Positions 34,156 to 43,802 of a stretch of 64,000 nt of DNA are shown here, one piece after another. Source of the stretch: Marinobacter daepoensis DSM 16072 (GTDB lineage Bacteria > Pseudomonadota > Gammaproteobacteria > Pseudomonadales > Oleiphilaceae); contig NZ_ATWI01000013.1 in NCBI RefSeq assembly GCF_000421165.1, forward strand, positions 65,479 to 129,478, given 5' to 3'. The position numbers were made by a program, and so were the translations under genes. Each line of letters starts with the position of its first letter. Position 1 is the stretch's first letter. The notes beneath the pieces were generated by a model. It ran no database searches. It had not been told where the DNA came from and saw only the letters and a program-made list of their open reading frames with translations.

Positions 34156-35407
34156 ACAGTCGCTCAATAATCCCTTCCACGACTTTATCAAGCGCACCGC
34201 GGTTCTTTCGGACCACGCTCAACGCCTGTTCACCGTACTCGCGGCGCTTTTCGTCATCAGACATCAAATGGTCCAGGGACTTCGCGAGCGAGGCGGCTTC
34301 CGCCACGACCTGCACGCCATGATCCGCCAGCAGACGCTCAAAAATCGTTTCAAAGTTAAATACGTGCGGCCCGGAAAACACGGGAATCCCCCAAGCCGCG
34401 GGCTCCAGCGGATTATGCCCGCCCCGCTCAATTAACGAGCCGCCAACAAAGGCCATGTCACTGGCACCATAGAGCATCATCAGCTCCCCCATGGTGTCAC
34501 CCAGATACACCTGAGCCTGCCCCGGCTCCTGCCCTGAAGAACGTCGTGCGACCACAAAACCCTCTTTTTCAGCGAGCTCAGCCACAGAATCAAAACGGTC
34601 AGGGTGCCGCGGTACGATAATGAGCAAAGCTTTCGGATGATGCTCCATGATCAAACGGTGCGCCTCCAGCAGTTGCTGGTCTTCACCGGAATGAGTGCTC
34701 CCGGCTATCCAGACAGGCCTTCGGCCCAGTTGCTCGCGAAGCCTGCGTGAAGCCTCACGCACATCATCCGGAATATCCACATCAAACTTGACGCTACCCG
34801 TGACCTCAACGTGGGACGCGGCAACCCCAATGCGCCGGAAGCGCTCGGCATCCCGTTCCGCCTGGGCGGCGACCCAGGTAATGCTTTTCATGATCGGAAC
34901 CGCGAGCCCTTTGACCCGCTCATAGCCCTTGGCAGAACGCTCAGACAGCCGGGCGTTGATCAGAAACACCGGCACCCTGCGGCGTCTGCACTGGCGGATC
35001 ATATTAGGCCAGATTTCCGTTTCCAGGATGACCAGAATCCGGGGGTTAATGCGATCCAGGTAGCGCCGGATTGCGCCCGGAGTATCGTAGGGTGCATACG
35101 CATAAGTTACCCTGTCACCGAACATCTTACGTGCCTGAGCCAGGCCAGTGTCGGTCATCGCCGTCATCAGGATGGTGGCCCCCAGATTGCGGGCCAGCAG
35201 GCGGCGAACCAGGGGCCCGGCCGCGATGGTTTCACCGACTGAAACCGCATGCACCCAGATTACCGGGCCGGAGATTTCGGGCACCCACCCCAACCGGGGC
35301 TGCCAATCCAGCCTTAGCGCCGGGGCTTTTCGCCCCTGCCACCAGAGCCGAATCAGAATGAACGGCAGCGCAAGGCGGATAAGCTGGGAATAGATAAACT
35401 GGAACAC
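34154..35407 (-). CDS. waaA: 3-deoxy-D-manno-octulosonic acid transferase
   Basis: Adds Kdo to lipid IVA at the inner-membrane cytoplasmic face. An N-terminal membrane segment (FIYSQLIRLALPFILIRLWW) precedes the GT-B fold. WVHAVSVGETIAAGPLVRRL and ILVILETEIWPNMIRQCRRR, including the catalytic-region Glu, are WaaA signatures, and GGHNPLEPAAWGIPVFSGPH binds the CMP-Kdo. 417 residues is normal. The start is GTG at 35407 with GGGAG upstream. Two more Kdo-related genes (a Kdo kinase and a heptosyltransferase) lie further along. Confidence 0.95.
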   Translation of the reverse strand: MFQFIYSQLIRLALPFILIRLWWQGRKAPALRLDWQPRLGWVPEISGPVIWVHAVSVGETIAAGPLVRRLLARNLGATILMTAMTDTGLAQARKMFGDRVTYAYAPYDTPGAIRRYLDRINPRILVILETEIWPNMIRQCRRRRVPVFLINARLSERSAKGYERVKGLAVPIMKSITWVAAQAERDAERFRRIGVAASHVEVTGSVKFDVDIPDDVREASRRLREQLGRRPVWIAGSTHSGEDQQLLEAHRLIMEHHPKALLIIVPRHPDRFDSVAELAEKEGFVVARRSSGQEPGQAQVYLGDTMGELMMLYGASDMAFVGGSLIERGGHNPLEPAAWGIPVFSGPHVFNFETIFERLLADHGVQVVAEAASLAKSLDHLMSDDEKRREYGEQALSVVRKNRGALDKVVEGIIERL

Positions 35408-35509
35408 GCAGGACTCCCGGCAAAACAGTGCGTTATCATAGGACCAAATTTGTCGAGGGCTTGCATCTTGCCCCCCGGCAAACCGTTTGTCGATCCAGGA
35501 TTTATAATT

Positions 35510-36472
35510 TTGAAAAAGAAGTACCGCAAACTACCACGAAACACAGACTATGCAGCATATCGTCATCCCCGGTGGTGGCCAACCTGGCTGGGGATAGCGC
35601 TGATGTGGCTGGTGGCTCAGCTACCAATACGCCTGCAGTGGTGGCTGGGAAAAATTGCAGGGCTGCTGGCCTGGAAGCTGGCCAGAAGCAGGCGTCATAT
35701 TGCCGAGGTAAACATCCGGCTATGCTTCCCGGAGCTGAACCAGCAACAGCAGGCAGCCTTGGTACGAAACACCTTTATTGCCAATGGCATCGGTTTGCTC
35801 GAATTGGGAATTGCCTGGTTTCGGAATCCGAAGGCGTTCAGGAAGATGACAACCGTCCACGGCCTTGAGCACCTGGAGAGCGCTCTGAATACAGGGCACG
35901 GCGTGCTTCTGCTGGGCGGCCATTACAGCACGCTGGATCTGGGAGGCACCCTGGTCACCGAGTATATCGAAGCGGATGTCATGCAGCGGGATCACAACAA
36001 CCCGCTGATGAACGCCGTAATGACCAGAGCCCGCGAACGACGCTACGGCAAAGTCCTTGCGGCTCGCGATCTCAGGGGGCTGTTCCGGAGCCTGAAGGAT
36101 AACCGGGCCGTCTGGTACGCCACCGATCAGGATTACGGCCGCAAAGACATCGTGTTTGCTCCATTCTTCGGAATTCCTACGGGCACAATTACTGCTACAT
36201 CCCGCATCGCGGAGCGAAGCAAATGCCAGGTCGTCCCCTTCAGCCATTTCCGCCGCGACGACGGTCCCGGCTATGACATCTACTTTCACCCGGCACTGGA
36301 GAACTTTCCCAGTGGTAACGACCTTGAAGATGCCACTCGCATCAACGCCACCATTGAGCAGGAAATTCGCAAAGCCCCAGACCAGTACCTTTGGATGCAT
36401 CGCCGATTCAAGACCCGTCCGGACCGTGACGATCCCGGCTTCTATGGCCGCAAACGAAAGAAGAAGAGGTAA
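35510..36472 (+). CDS. Lipid A biosynthesis acyltransferase (LpxL/HtrB family)
   Basis: Membrane-bound late acyltransferase that adds a secondary acyl chain to Kdo-lipid A. The HX4D catalytic motif is H-Y-S-T-L-D in LLLGGHYSTLDLGG. WWPTWLGIALMWLVAQLP is the usual N-terminal membrane segment and NIRLCFPELNQQQQ a family motif. No ATG is suitable: I chose TTG at 35510 (AGGA nine bases upstream; MKKKYRKLPRNTDY), giving 320 residues. TTG at 35450 is an alternative. It opens the plus-strand glycan gene run; a second family member lies at 41734. Which chain each adds cannot be told. Confidence 0.88.
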   Translation: MKKKYRKLPRNTDYAAYRHPRWWPTWLGIALMWLVAQLPIRLQWWLGKIAGLLAWKLARSRRHIAEVNIRLCFPELNQQQQAALVRNTFIANGIGLLELGIAWFRNPKAFRKMTTVHGLEHLESALNTGHGVLLLGGHYSTLDLGGTLVTEYIEADVMQRDHNNPLMNAVMTRARERRYGKVLAARDLRGLFRSLKDNRAVWYATDQDYGRKDIVFAPFFGIPTGTITATSRIAERSKCQVVPFSHFRRDDGPGYDIYFHPALENFPSGNDLEDATRINATIEQEIRKAPDQYLWMHRRFKTRPDRDDPGFYGRKRKKKR

Positions 36473-36475
36473 CCC

Positions 36476-37426
36476 TTGAGCAGCAATTCGGGTGCGCCCG
36501 CCATCTGGCTGATCACAGACAACAAGCCTGGGCACCAGAACCAGCTGCGAGGACTAGGCAACCGCTTGCGAGTCCTGGCGGGAGCCGAACTCCACTGGAT
36601 CGCGGCGGCCGACTATCCGGTGCCCACCTGGCGAGCCTTGCTGGGCATTGCCCCGGCGACGGGCCCGGCCCTTCCACCACCAGCGCTGATCGTAGCGGCG
36701 GGCACAGGCACTCATCGTTTGCTTCTGGCTTTGCGCAGGCAAAGAAAGGCCCGCACTCTGGTTCTGATGAAACCTGGCTTTCCAATTCGCTGGATTGACG
36801 GTGCGATCATTCCCGCTCACGACGGCTTACGCCCGGCACGCAACATTCTTCAGACCGAAGGGGTCATAAATGCGGTGACGCCCCTGGCAGCTCTCACCAG
36901 CAAACACGAAGCCCTCGTTCTTGTGGGAGGCCCCTCCCGGCATGTTGAATGGCATGACGACGGGGTATTGGCACAGATCAGTGACCTTATTGCACGCTAC
37001 CCGCAATGGCGCTGGACCATCAGCAATTCCCGGCGAACGCCAGAGGCGTTGTCTGAACGACTGCAGGAGCTTCAGGGCCCCAAAATCAGCGTGGTTCGCC
37101 ACGATCAGACTCATCAGGGTTGGCTGAACCACCAACTGGCGGCCTCAAGAGCCGTCTGGGTAACCCCGGACAGCCTTTCCATGGTATGCGAAGCCGTAAC
37201 CTCCGGGGTGCCAACGGGCCTGCTGGACCTGCCCCTCCGACCAGGCAGCCGGGTGGCTGCAGGCATTAATCAGTTTGTTCGCAAAGGCTTGTCGGCACAA
37301 TGGGTAAACCACCCTTCGGTCATGGCGGAACACTTAGAAAGACACAAGCGGCTCTGGGAGGCTGACAGAGCCGCCCGATGGGTCATCAAACACTTCCTGA
37401 ATGTGCAAAAGGAGAAACCGCAGTGA
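36476..37426 (+). CDS. ELM1/GtrOC1-like family protein (DUF1022)
   Basis: Protein resembling the plant ELM1/bacterial DUF1022 family, of GT-B-like build and unknown activity, often found in LPS gene groups. IWLITDNKPGHQNQLRGLGN at the N-terminus, LVLMKPGFP and VWVTPDSLSMVCEAVTSGVP are recognisable. The start is TTG at 36476, four bases after the acyltransferase stop, with AGAGGT upstream. The stop overlaps the next start (GTGA). A role in core-oligosaccharide assembly is inferred from context only. Confidence 0.8.
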   Translation: MSSNSGAPAIWLITDNKPGHQNQLRGLGNRLRVLAGAELHWIAAADYPVPTWRALLGIAPATGPALPPPALIVAAGTGTHRLLLALRRQRKARTLVLMKPGFPIRWIDGAIIPAHDGLRPARNILQTEGVINAVTPLAALTSKHEALVLVGGPSRHVEWHDDGVLAQISDLIARYPQWRWTISNSRRTPEALSERLQELQGPKISVVRHDQTHQGWLNHQLAASRAVWVTPDSLSMVCEAVTSGVPTGLLDLPLRPGSRVAAGINQFVRKGLSAQWVNHPSVMAEHLERHKRLWEADRAARWVIKHFLNVQKEKPQ

Positions 37427-38541
37427 GGATTCTTCAAGCGTTACCCGCGTTGCACAGTGGCGGCGTGGAAAGAGGTACCGTTGAGTTTGCTGCCGAGCTG
37501 GTCAAACGCGGGCATGAATCCTTCGTGGTATCCAACGGCGGCCCGATGGCTGAACAGGTCCGGGGTCAGGGCTCTACCCACGTGCACATGCCCATTCATC
37601 GCAAATCGCTGGCCTCCTTTGGCCAGATTTTGCCGATGTGCCGTTTGCTGCTAACGCTCAGGCCCGACATTGTCCACGTTCGGTCACGCATGCCGGCATG
37701 GATTGTCCACCTGGCCCTGAAAACCCTGGAACCGGACCAGCGCCCAGCGGTGATCTCTACTTTTCACGGCATGTATTCCGTCAACCCGTACAGTGCCATC
37801 ATGGCAAAAGCGGATCAGGTCATCGCGGTCTCCGATTGCGTCAGGGACTACGTGCTGGAACACTTTCCCGTGCCCGCGGATCGACTGACCGTGATCCAGC
37901 GCGGAGTCAATACTGCGGCTTTCCGGGATCGCGCCATCAACGAACAGTGGCAACAACATATCCTCGGCCGCTTCCCGCAACTGGCGGAAAAAAAAATCAT
38001 CATGATGCCTGGCCGCATCTCGCGCTGGAAAGGACAACTTCATTTTCTGGAAGCCATGGCACGAATTGTGCGCCAGCGCCCGGACTGCCACGGCATTATT
38101 GTCGGTGGCGCCGAACCGGGGAAAGAACGGTTCCTGCAGGAACTGGAAAAGGAACGCACCCGCCTGAAACTGACCGACGACGTGACGTTTCTCGGCCAAC
38201 GAACGGACATGACCAACCTCTATTTGCTCGCAGATGTCGTCTGCCATATGTCCACCAAGCCAGAACCCTTTGGCCGAACCGTGACCGAAGCCCTCGCCTC
38301 GGGTACGCCAGTGGTGGCGTACAATCGGGGCGGCGCCGCCGAGACTCTGCAAGCCTGCTTCCGGGAAGGGCTGGTCACTCCCGACGACACCGGAGCCTTC
38401 GCCAGCACGGTACTGGGCCTGCTGGACCGGCCGAGGACGGAAATCACCTTGCCGGAGCGGTTTCTCTTGCAGTCACAAACCGAAGCCACACTGGCGGTCT
38501 ATGACAAGGCTCTCGCATCCAGACCGGAGCATTCCAGATGA
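37423..38541 (+). CDS. Glycosyltransferase family 4 (WaaG-like)
   Basis: Retaining GT-B glycosyltransferase. N-terminal LQALPALHSGGVERGTVEFA, acceptor side region VHVRSRMPAW, and donor-binding C-terminal half MMPGRISRWKGQLHFLEAMA and EPFGRTVTEALASGTPVVAY with the E-x7-E pattern. The start is GTG at 37423 overlapping the previous stop, with AAAGGAG upstream; the frame is open to 37378. 372 residues. Likely a core-oligosaccharide transferase; the sugar is not predictable. Confidence 0.88.
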   Translation: MRILQALPALHSGGVERGTVEFAAELVKRGHESFVVSNGGPMAEQVRGQGSTHVHMPIHRKSLASFGQILPMCRLLLTLRPDIVHVRSRMPAWIVHLALKTLEPDQRPAVISTFHGMYSVNPYSAIMAKADQVIAVSDCVRDYVLEHFPVPADRLTVIQRGVNTAAFRDRAINEQWQQHILGRFPQLAEKKIIMMPGRISRWKGQLHFLEAMARIVRQRPDCHGIIVGGAEPGKERFLQELEKERTRLKLTDDVTFLGQRTDMTNLYLLADVVCHMSTKPEPFGRTVTEALASGTPVVAYNRGGAAETLQACFREGLVTPDDTGAFASTVLGLLDRPRTEITLPERFLLQSQTEATLAVYDKALASRPEHSR

Positions 38542-39551
38542 ATGTCCTGATGCTGATGCTGTCTCCCGGCTCGGCAAACGGAGGCATGGAAAAACACTTT
38601 ACGGAGCTGGCCAACGGCCTGGCGACCTCCGGCGTTTCCATCACCTGCCTGTCTGCCCCGGAACATCTCCAGCCACTGGGGGAAAGCGTTCACCGATGCC
38701 CCATTAAAACCGGCGTATCAAGGTATTCGATTACCCTGCACGCAACGCTGATCAAAGCCCTGCGAACCGGGAAATTTGATCTTGTCCATGCCCAGGGCAG
38801 CAAAGCGGCAGCAGCCTTGCAGCGTTTGTCCCCGTTTTTTCCCAGAATCAGGTTCGTTGCCACCATTCACAACTTCAAATCCCGGTACCCGGACGCCCGG
38901 CGCTTTTCCAGAATTCTCGCCGTCAGCCACGCACTCGCCGCCGACATCAATCACCCCAAGGCGACGGTCGTGTATAACGGCATCCACCCAATAACGGCTC
39001 AGGGCCCGGCGCTCCAGGAAAGCATGGGTAATCATCCGCGGTGGTTGGCGGTCGGGCGCCTGGTGCATGCCAAAGGATTCGATCTGCTCATTGAAGCTTT
39101 TGACAAAGCACCGGGCACTCTGGCCATCGCCGGCGATGGGCCAGATCGCGACGCATTGCAGACCCGGATAGAGCAGTTGAAGCTGAATGACCGGGTGACA
39201 CTTCTTGGCCACCGGACAGACATCCCCCAGTTGATGGCCGCAGCCGATGCCATCGTAATTTCCTCACGGAGAGAAGGGTTTTCTTATGTCTGTGCAGAAG
39301 CTCTGCTGGCTGGAAAACCTCTCATTTCCACCGATGTTCCGGTCGCCAACGAATTGCTCCCGCCAGATCACATTTGCCCGACCAACGACGTCTCCGGGCT
39401 ATCAAGGCTCCTGGCAACACCCATTGGCGAGCTGGAACAAGCCCAGGCTATAACCCGGGACTTTGCAGCCAGGGAACTGACCATCCAGTCCATGATCGAA
39501 AAGACCCTGAGGATCTACCACGAGGTGACGTTGAATGCCCCTGGCACCTGA
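38538..39551 (+). CDS. Glycosyltransferase family 4
   Basis: GT-B glycosyltransferase, 337 residues, starting at an ATG that overlaps the previous stop (ATGA). N-terminal domain MLSPGSANGGMEKHFTELAN; donor domain with VGRLVHAKGFDLLIEAFDKA, VTLLGHRTDIPQLMAAADAI and SSRREGFSYVCAEALLAGKP (E-x7-E). Encoded between another GT4 and a YrbL-like kinase-fold protein, fitting a core-LPS role. Confidence 0.88.
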   Translation: MNVLMLMLSPGSANGGMEKHFTELANGLATSGVSITCLSAPEHLQPLGESVHRCPIKTGVSRYSITLHATLIKALRTGKFDLVHAQGSKAAAALQRLSPFFPRIRFVATIHNFKSRYPDARRFSRILAVSHALAADINHPKATVVYNGIHPITAQGPALQESMGNHPRWLAVGRLVHAKGFDLLIEAFDKAPGTLAIAGDGPDRDALQTRIEQLKLNDRVTLLGHRTDIPQLMAAADAIVISSRREGFSYVCAEALLAGKPLISTDVPVANELLPPDHICPTNDVSGLSRLLATPIGELEQAQAITRDFAARELTIQSMIEKTLRIYHEVTLNAPGT

Positions 39552-40239
39552 TAACCAGCAGACAACCTGCGTAAACCTGGATGGGCTGCACCCGTTTGCT
39601 CAGGGAGCCAACCGCTTCTGTTTCTACCACCCGGATGATCCCGACAGGTGCCTCAAGGTAATCCGCCCCGAGAATATTGAAGCCAGGTATCGTCGGCAGT
39701 CGCCCCTCAAACGGGTACTGGGAAAAGCTCGTCTGAATGATAACTCACAGGAATGGGCCGCTCACCAGCAACCCGCGATCCGCCAGCTGCTCCGCGCGGG
39801 ACAGCAAGCGGTGGTGTGGTCTCACCTGCCCCACTTCTATGGCAGTCAACCCACCAGCCTTGGTCCTGCCAACGCGAGCGAGTTAATACGCTGTGCCGAT
39901 GGCTCAGTGGCCCCTACCCTGGAATCACTGTTACGAAAAGGCCAGGTGCCCGCAGAGTTGCAGGCGGCCATCCATCGTTTTGAAAGCTGGCTTACGGAAA
40001 CCCGGATTCTCACACGGAACCTGCTTCCTCATAACCTCGTTGTCACCAACCGTTCCGGTCAGCCAGAGCTGTTTCTGGTTGACGGCCTGGGGGCGCCGAC
40101 CATTCCTCAGGCACTGGCAGCACTTCCAGGCTGGAGTAACCACTACATTGCCAGAAAAATCGCCCGTTTCAGGCTAAGAATGGCATGGGAACGGGACCAA
40201 CAAGGCCTGTCCTGGGAAGATTTCCAAGGCTTAAGATAA
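39535..40239 (+). CDS. YrbL-like (PhoP regulatory network) kinase-fold protein
   Basis: Protein of the YrbL family, related to the protein-kinase fold. The N-terminus has LHPFAQGANRFCFYHPDDPD and the ATP-lysine-type CLKVIRPENI; the C-terminal half has TRNLLPHNLVVTN and LFLVDGLGAPT, the catalytic-loop and metal-binding equivalents. 234 residues. It overlaps the preceding GT4 by 17 bases. Function is unknown; its place beside LPS glycosyltransferases suggests phosphorylation of a sugar or an enzyme. Confidence 0.82.
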   Translation: MPLAPDNQQTTCVNLDGLHPFAQGANRFCFYHPDDPDRCLKVIRPENIEARYRRQSPLKRVLGKARLNDNSQEWAAHQQPAIRQLLRAGQQAVVWSHLPHFYGSQPTSLGPANASELIRCADGSVAPTLESLLRKGQVPAELQAAIHRFESWLTETRILTRNLLPHNLVVTNRSGQPELFLVDGLGAPTIPQALAALPGWSNHYIARKIARFRLRMAWERDQQGLSWEDFQGLR

Positions 40240-40318
40240 AACCCGGGCGTACCGCATGGTAAGATATTGACCACTTTTATCCGTCAAACTGACAACTTTC
40301 ACTAACCGGAGTGCACCC

Positions 40319-41737
40319 ATGATTCACCCCGTCATTATGGCCGGAGGCACCGGCTCACGCCTTTGGCCGCTGTCCAGGCAACTGAACCCGAAACAGTTCC
40401 TGAAACTGACGGATGATCAGCTGTCAATGCTGCAGCTGACGGTGGCCAGGTTAGACGGGATGGAGTCATCGGATCCGCTCCTGATCTGTAACGAAGATCA
40501 CCGTTTTCTGGCCGCGGAACAAATGCGCCAGTCCGGTTACCGGGACGCCCGCATTATTCTTGAACCCTGTGGCCGCAATACGGCACCGGCGATTGCCCTG
40601 GCGGCTCTGCAACTGCTGAAAAACCGTGGCGACAGCGAAGACCCGTTAATGCTGGTTCTGGCCGCCGACCATCTGATCAAAGACAACGCCGCCTTCCAGG
40701 CCGGCATCCGAAAGGCAATGCCTCTGGCACAACAGGGCAAGCTGGTCACGTTCGGCATTGTTCCAGGTCATGCAGAAACCGGGTACGGCTATATACAGCA
40801 AGGCCCGGCGCTGGCAGACAGCGGCTTTCAGGTGAACCGGTTTGTGGAGAAACCGGACCAGCAAACCGCCGAAGGCTACCTTGCCTCCGGCGACTACCTC
40901 TGGAACAGCGGCATGTTCCTGTTTGGCGCACGCACCTACCTTCAGGAACTGCAAAAACATCGCCCGGACATTCTTACCGTTTGCCAGGCTGCTCTGGACG
41001 ATGCCAGCGAAGACCTGCACTTCACCCGCGTTAACGAGCGCGTGTTTGCAGAGTGCCCGGAGGATTCCATTGATTATGCGGTCATGGAAAAAACCGACAA
41101 CGCTGCCGTCGTCTCTCTGGATGCGGGCTGGAGCGATATCGGCTCCTGGTCTGCCCTGTGGGAAGTGAGTGATAAAGATTCAAACGGCAACTGCTTCTCT
41201 GGCGATGTGATCGCCCACAACACCCAAAGCACGCTAGTGCGGGCCGACAATCGACTCGTCGCCACGGTGGGCGTAAAAGATCTGGTGATTATCGAAACCA
41301 AAGACGCGCTTCTGGTCGCCCACAAAGATCAGGTTCAGGACGTCAAGAAAGTCGTAGAGGCCATTAAAAGCGATGGCCGGCACGAACACATGAATCACCG
41401 GGAAGTGTACCGCCCCTGGGGGGTGTACGACTCGATTGACAACGGCAGTCGGTACCAGGTCAAGCGAATTACCGTCAAACCCGGCGCCAAACTCTCCGTG
41501 CAGATGCATCACCATCGGGCCGAACACTGGATCGTGGTCAGTGGCACCGCGAAGGTGACCAACGGTGAAAAAACCTATCTGGTCACCGAAAATCAGTCCA
41601 CATACATTCCAGTCGGCCAGGTCCATTCTCTGGAAAACCCCGGTGTGATTGATCTGGAACTGATTGAAGTCCAGTCAGGGTCCTATCTCGGCGAAGACGA
41701 TATCGTGCGTTATGAGGATCGTTACGGCAGGTCATGA
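40319..41737 (+). CDS. manC: Mannose-1-phosphate guanylyltransferase / mannose-6-phosphate isomerase
   Basis: Bifunctional enzyme making GDP-mannose. The N-terminal nucleotidyltransferase domain has [20 protein letters not shown] and the FVEKPD motif; the C-terminal cupin type II isomerase domain has [20 protein letters not shown] and [19 protein letters not shown]. 472 residues matches the AlgA/ManC/XanB type. It supplies GDP-mannose, or GDP-fucose/rhamnose precursors, for the surrounding glycosyltransferases. No gmd or other follow-up enzyme is in the window. Confidence 0.95.
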   Translation: MIHPVIMAGGTGSRLWPLSRQLNPKQFLKLTDDQLSMLQLTVARLDGMESSDPLLICNEDHRFLAAEQMRQSGYRDARIILEPCGRNTAPAIALAALQLLKNRGDSEDPLMLVLAADHLIKDNAAFQAGIRKAMPLAQQGKLVTFGIVPGHAETGYGYIQQGPALADSGFQVNRFVEKPDQQTAEGYLASGDYLWNSGMFLFGARTYLQELQKHRPDILTVCQAALDDASEDLHFTRVNERVFAECPEDSIDYAVMEKTDNAAVVSLDAGWSDIGSWSALWEVSDKDSNGNCFSGDVIAHNTQSTLVRADNRLVATVGVKDLVIIETKDALLVAHKDQVQDVKKVVEAIKSDGRHEHMNHREVYRPWGVYDSIDNGSRYQVKRITVKPGAKLSVQMHHHRAEHWIVVSGTAKVTNGEKTYLVTENQSTYIPVGQVHSLENPGVIDLELIEVQSGSYLGEDDIVRYEDRYGRS

Positions 41738-42642
41738 GCAAGCTCAAGTATTTTCTCATTGCCGGTTTGTTACGTATCGCAGGCTTGCTGCCTCTCGGCC
41801 TGGCCCAGTTCATTGGCCGCTGGGGCGGATTGCTGGTTTGGCGTCTGAACGGGCGCTCCCGCAAAACCACGGACGTCAACATTCGCCTCTGCCTGCCTGA
41901 ACTCTCACCGGCAGAGCAAAAGCGGCTTTCTCGGGAATCTATGGCCCACACCGGCATGACCGCCCTTGAAATCCCACTGATGTGGGAGTGGCCCGTCGAC
42001 AAATGCTTCGGATTGATTCGCGAAACCCGAGGGCTTGAGCGCGTCGATCAGGCCCTCGCCTCCGGCAAGGGCCTGATCCTGCTGGCGCCGCATCTGGGCA
42101 ACTGGGAACTTGCCGGACTGTTTTTCTCATCCCGCTATAAAATGGCCGCCTTATACAGCCCGCCCCACCTCAAGGAATTCGAGGACTACATGATCCGCGT
42201 GCGTGGCCGACTGGGTTCCGAACTGGTCCGCGGCGACCGGAAAGGGCTGCTCCGGCTGATGGGTATCCTCAAGGAAGGAGGGGTCGCCGGCATTCTTCCT
42301 GATCAGTCTCCACGAGGCAAAACCAATGCCTATGCGCCGTTCTTTGGAACCGAAGTTCGCACCATGACGCTGGTTAACCGGCTGATGCAGAAAACCGGCG
42401 CCAATGTGTTGGTGACCTTTGCTGAGCGCCTGCCTGACGGCAAGGGGTTCCGGTTGATTGTTGAAGATGCAGTGCCAGGAAATAACGATCCAGACCCGGT
42501 GATGGCTGCCACCGCGCTGAACCAATCGGTAGAGAAGGTCATCCGGATGGCCCCGGCACAATACCAATGGGAATACAAAAGGCTCCGGCACCGTCCTCCC
42601 GGCAATCCGAACCCCTACTACCCCAACAAAATCTGCCGCTAG
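41734..42642 (+). CDS. Lipid A biosynthesis acyltransferase (LpxL/HtrB family, second copy)
   Basis: Late acyltransferase with the HX4E motif H-L-G-N-W-E in [15 protein letters not shown], an N-terminal membrane segment ([20 protein letters not shown]), [17 protein letters not shown] and [16 protein letters not shown]. 302 residues. It overlaps manC by four bases. It is closer to canonical LpxL than the copy at 35510, which uses D in place of E. Two such enzymes allow a hexa-acylated lipid A, with substrate order unknown. Confidence 0.93.
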   Translation: MSKLKYFLIAGLLRIAGLLPLGLAQFIGRWGGLLVWRLNGRSRKTTDVNIRLCLPELSPAEQKRLSRESMAHTGMTALEIPLMWEWPVDKCFGLIRETRGLERVDQALASGKGLILLAPHLGNWELAGLFFSSRYKMAALYSPPHLKEFEDYMIRVRGRLGSELVRGDRKGLLRLMGILKEGGVAGILPDQSPRGKTNAYAPFFGTEVRTMTLVNRLMQKTGANVLVTFAERLPDGKGFRLIVEDAVPGNNDPDPVMAATALNQSVEKVIRMAPAQYQWEYKRLRHRPPGNPNPYYPNKICR

Positions 42643-42744
42643 CCGACGCGTCACCGGATTGCCATGGATTGGTCATGCCGGTGTCACAGGATCGGTTTAC
42701 ATCTGTTTGCCATACCTTTTGTGTCCGTTTTTCAGGAACGCTGT

Positions 42745-43719
42745 ATGGCAAAACAGAACATTCGCCTTAACCGGTTTCACAAAGCCGGATTCTACGCGGC
42801 CAATACCCTCTCTGGCGTGCTTCCCTGGATCTGGTGGTCGCAGCAAAGAGACCGGCTGCTGTCCGAACTGGAAAGCCTGTCACCAGACACTCGTTCAGAC
42901 ATCATGGCACGTGTCCGGTACTACAACCGGCTGCATCAGGCCTTCACGCCAGCGCCGGATGCTGAACCGATCCGCTCTTTCTCACCCCGAAATAAAAGCA
43001 GTGCCTATTACTTTGATTTGCGCAATGTCATCCGCTACTTCCCCCGCCAGGCCCGGGTTGCTTACCAGTTAGGCGATGTCACCACAGTTCCGGAACATCC
43101 CCGGTTCGTGAAGAGCCGCCCCATCAATGCCACAGGTGACAACGCCCACTCCGTGCTTCTCAAGCTCAATACCGTGCGCCACTACCTCAAGGTCGAAGAC
43201 AACCTTGCGTTTGAGCAGAAACGCCCGGTGGCCGTCTGGCGAGGCAAATCCAACCACCCGGAGCGAGTAGCGTTTGCCAGACAATGGGGCAACAGCTCAC
43301 TCTGCGACATTGGCTGTGTCCGGCACAAAGAAACCGAGGACCAGCCTTACCACAAGCCCTTCATGTCGATCCCGGAACAATTGGAACATCAGTTTATCGT
43401 CAGTGTTGAAGGCATTGATGTCGCCACCAACCTGAAATGGATCATGGCTTCCAATTCACTTTGCATGATGCGCCGTCCCAGATTCGAAACCTGGTTCATG
43501 GAAGGCACGTTGCAGCCCGGCGTCCACTATGTCGAACTGAAAGACGACTTCTCAGACCTGGAACAGAAAATAGCGTACTACCGGGACAATCCCGCTGAAG
43601 CGAAAAGCATCATACGCAATGCGCAGCACTATGCCGCACGATTCAGCAACGTTGCCCATGAACGGCTGACATCCTTGCTGGTCATCGATCGCTACCTGAG
43701 ACTCTCAGGGCAGATCTGA
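42745..43719 (+). CDS. Glycosyltransferase family 90 (CAP10-like)
   Basis: Member of the CAP10/LpsA-like family (GT90) known from fungal capsule and bacterial LPS glycosylation. Visible family blocks are AVWRGKSNHPERVAF, FMSIPEQLEHQFIVSVEG, NLKWIMASNSLCMMRRPRFE and VHYVELKDDFSDLEQKI. The ATG at 42745 has AGGA upstream and gives 324 residues; the frame stays open to 42664. Encoded between lipid A acyltransferase and GT2 genes. Acceptor and donor are not predictable, though known bacterial members transfer glucose or xylose-like residues to the core. Confidence 0.87.
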   Translation: MAKQNIRLNRFHKAGFYAANTLSGVLPWIWWSQQRDRLLSELESLSPDTRSDIMARVRYYNRLHQAFTPAPDAEPIRSFSPRNKSSAYYFDLRNVIRYFPRQARVAYQLGDVTTVPEHPRFVKSRPINATGDNAHSVLLKLNTVRHYLKVEDNLAFEQKRPVAVWRGKSNHPERVAFARQWGNSSLCDIGCVRHKETEDQPYHKPFMSIPEQLEHQFIVSVEGIDVATNLKWIMASNSLCMMRRPRFETWFMEGTLQPGVHYVELKDDFSDLEQKIAYYRDNPAEAKSIIRNAQHYAARFSNVAHERLTSLLVIDRYLRLSGQI

Positions 43720-43802
43720 ACATCCCCTGACAGGCATCCACGTCAGAGCAAGTGTATACTGGTGCCCGTTTTCAAGACGGACCCTCCGGGCACTGGTATC
43801 TT

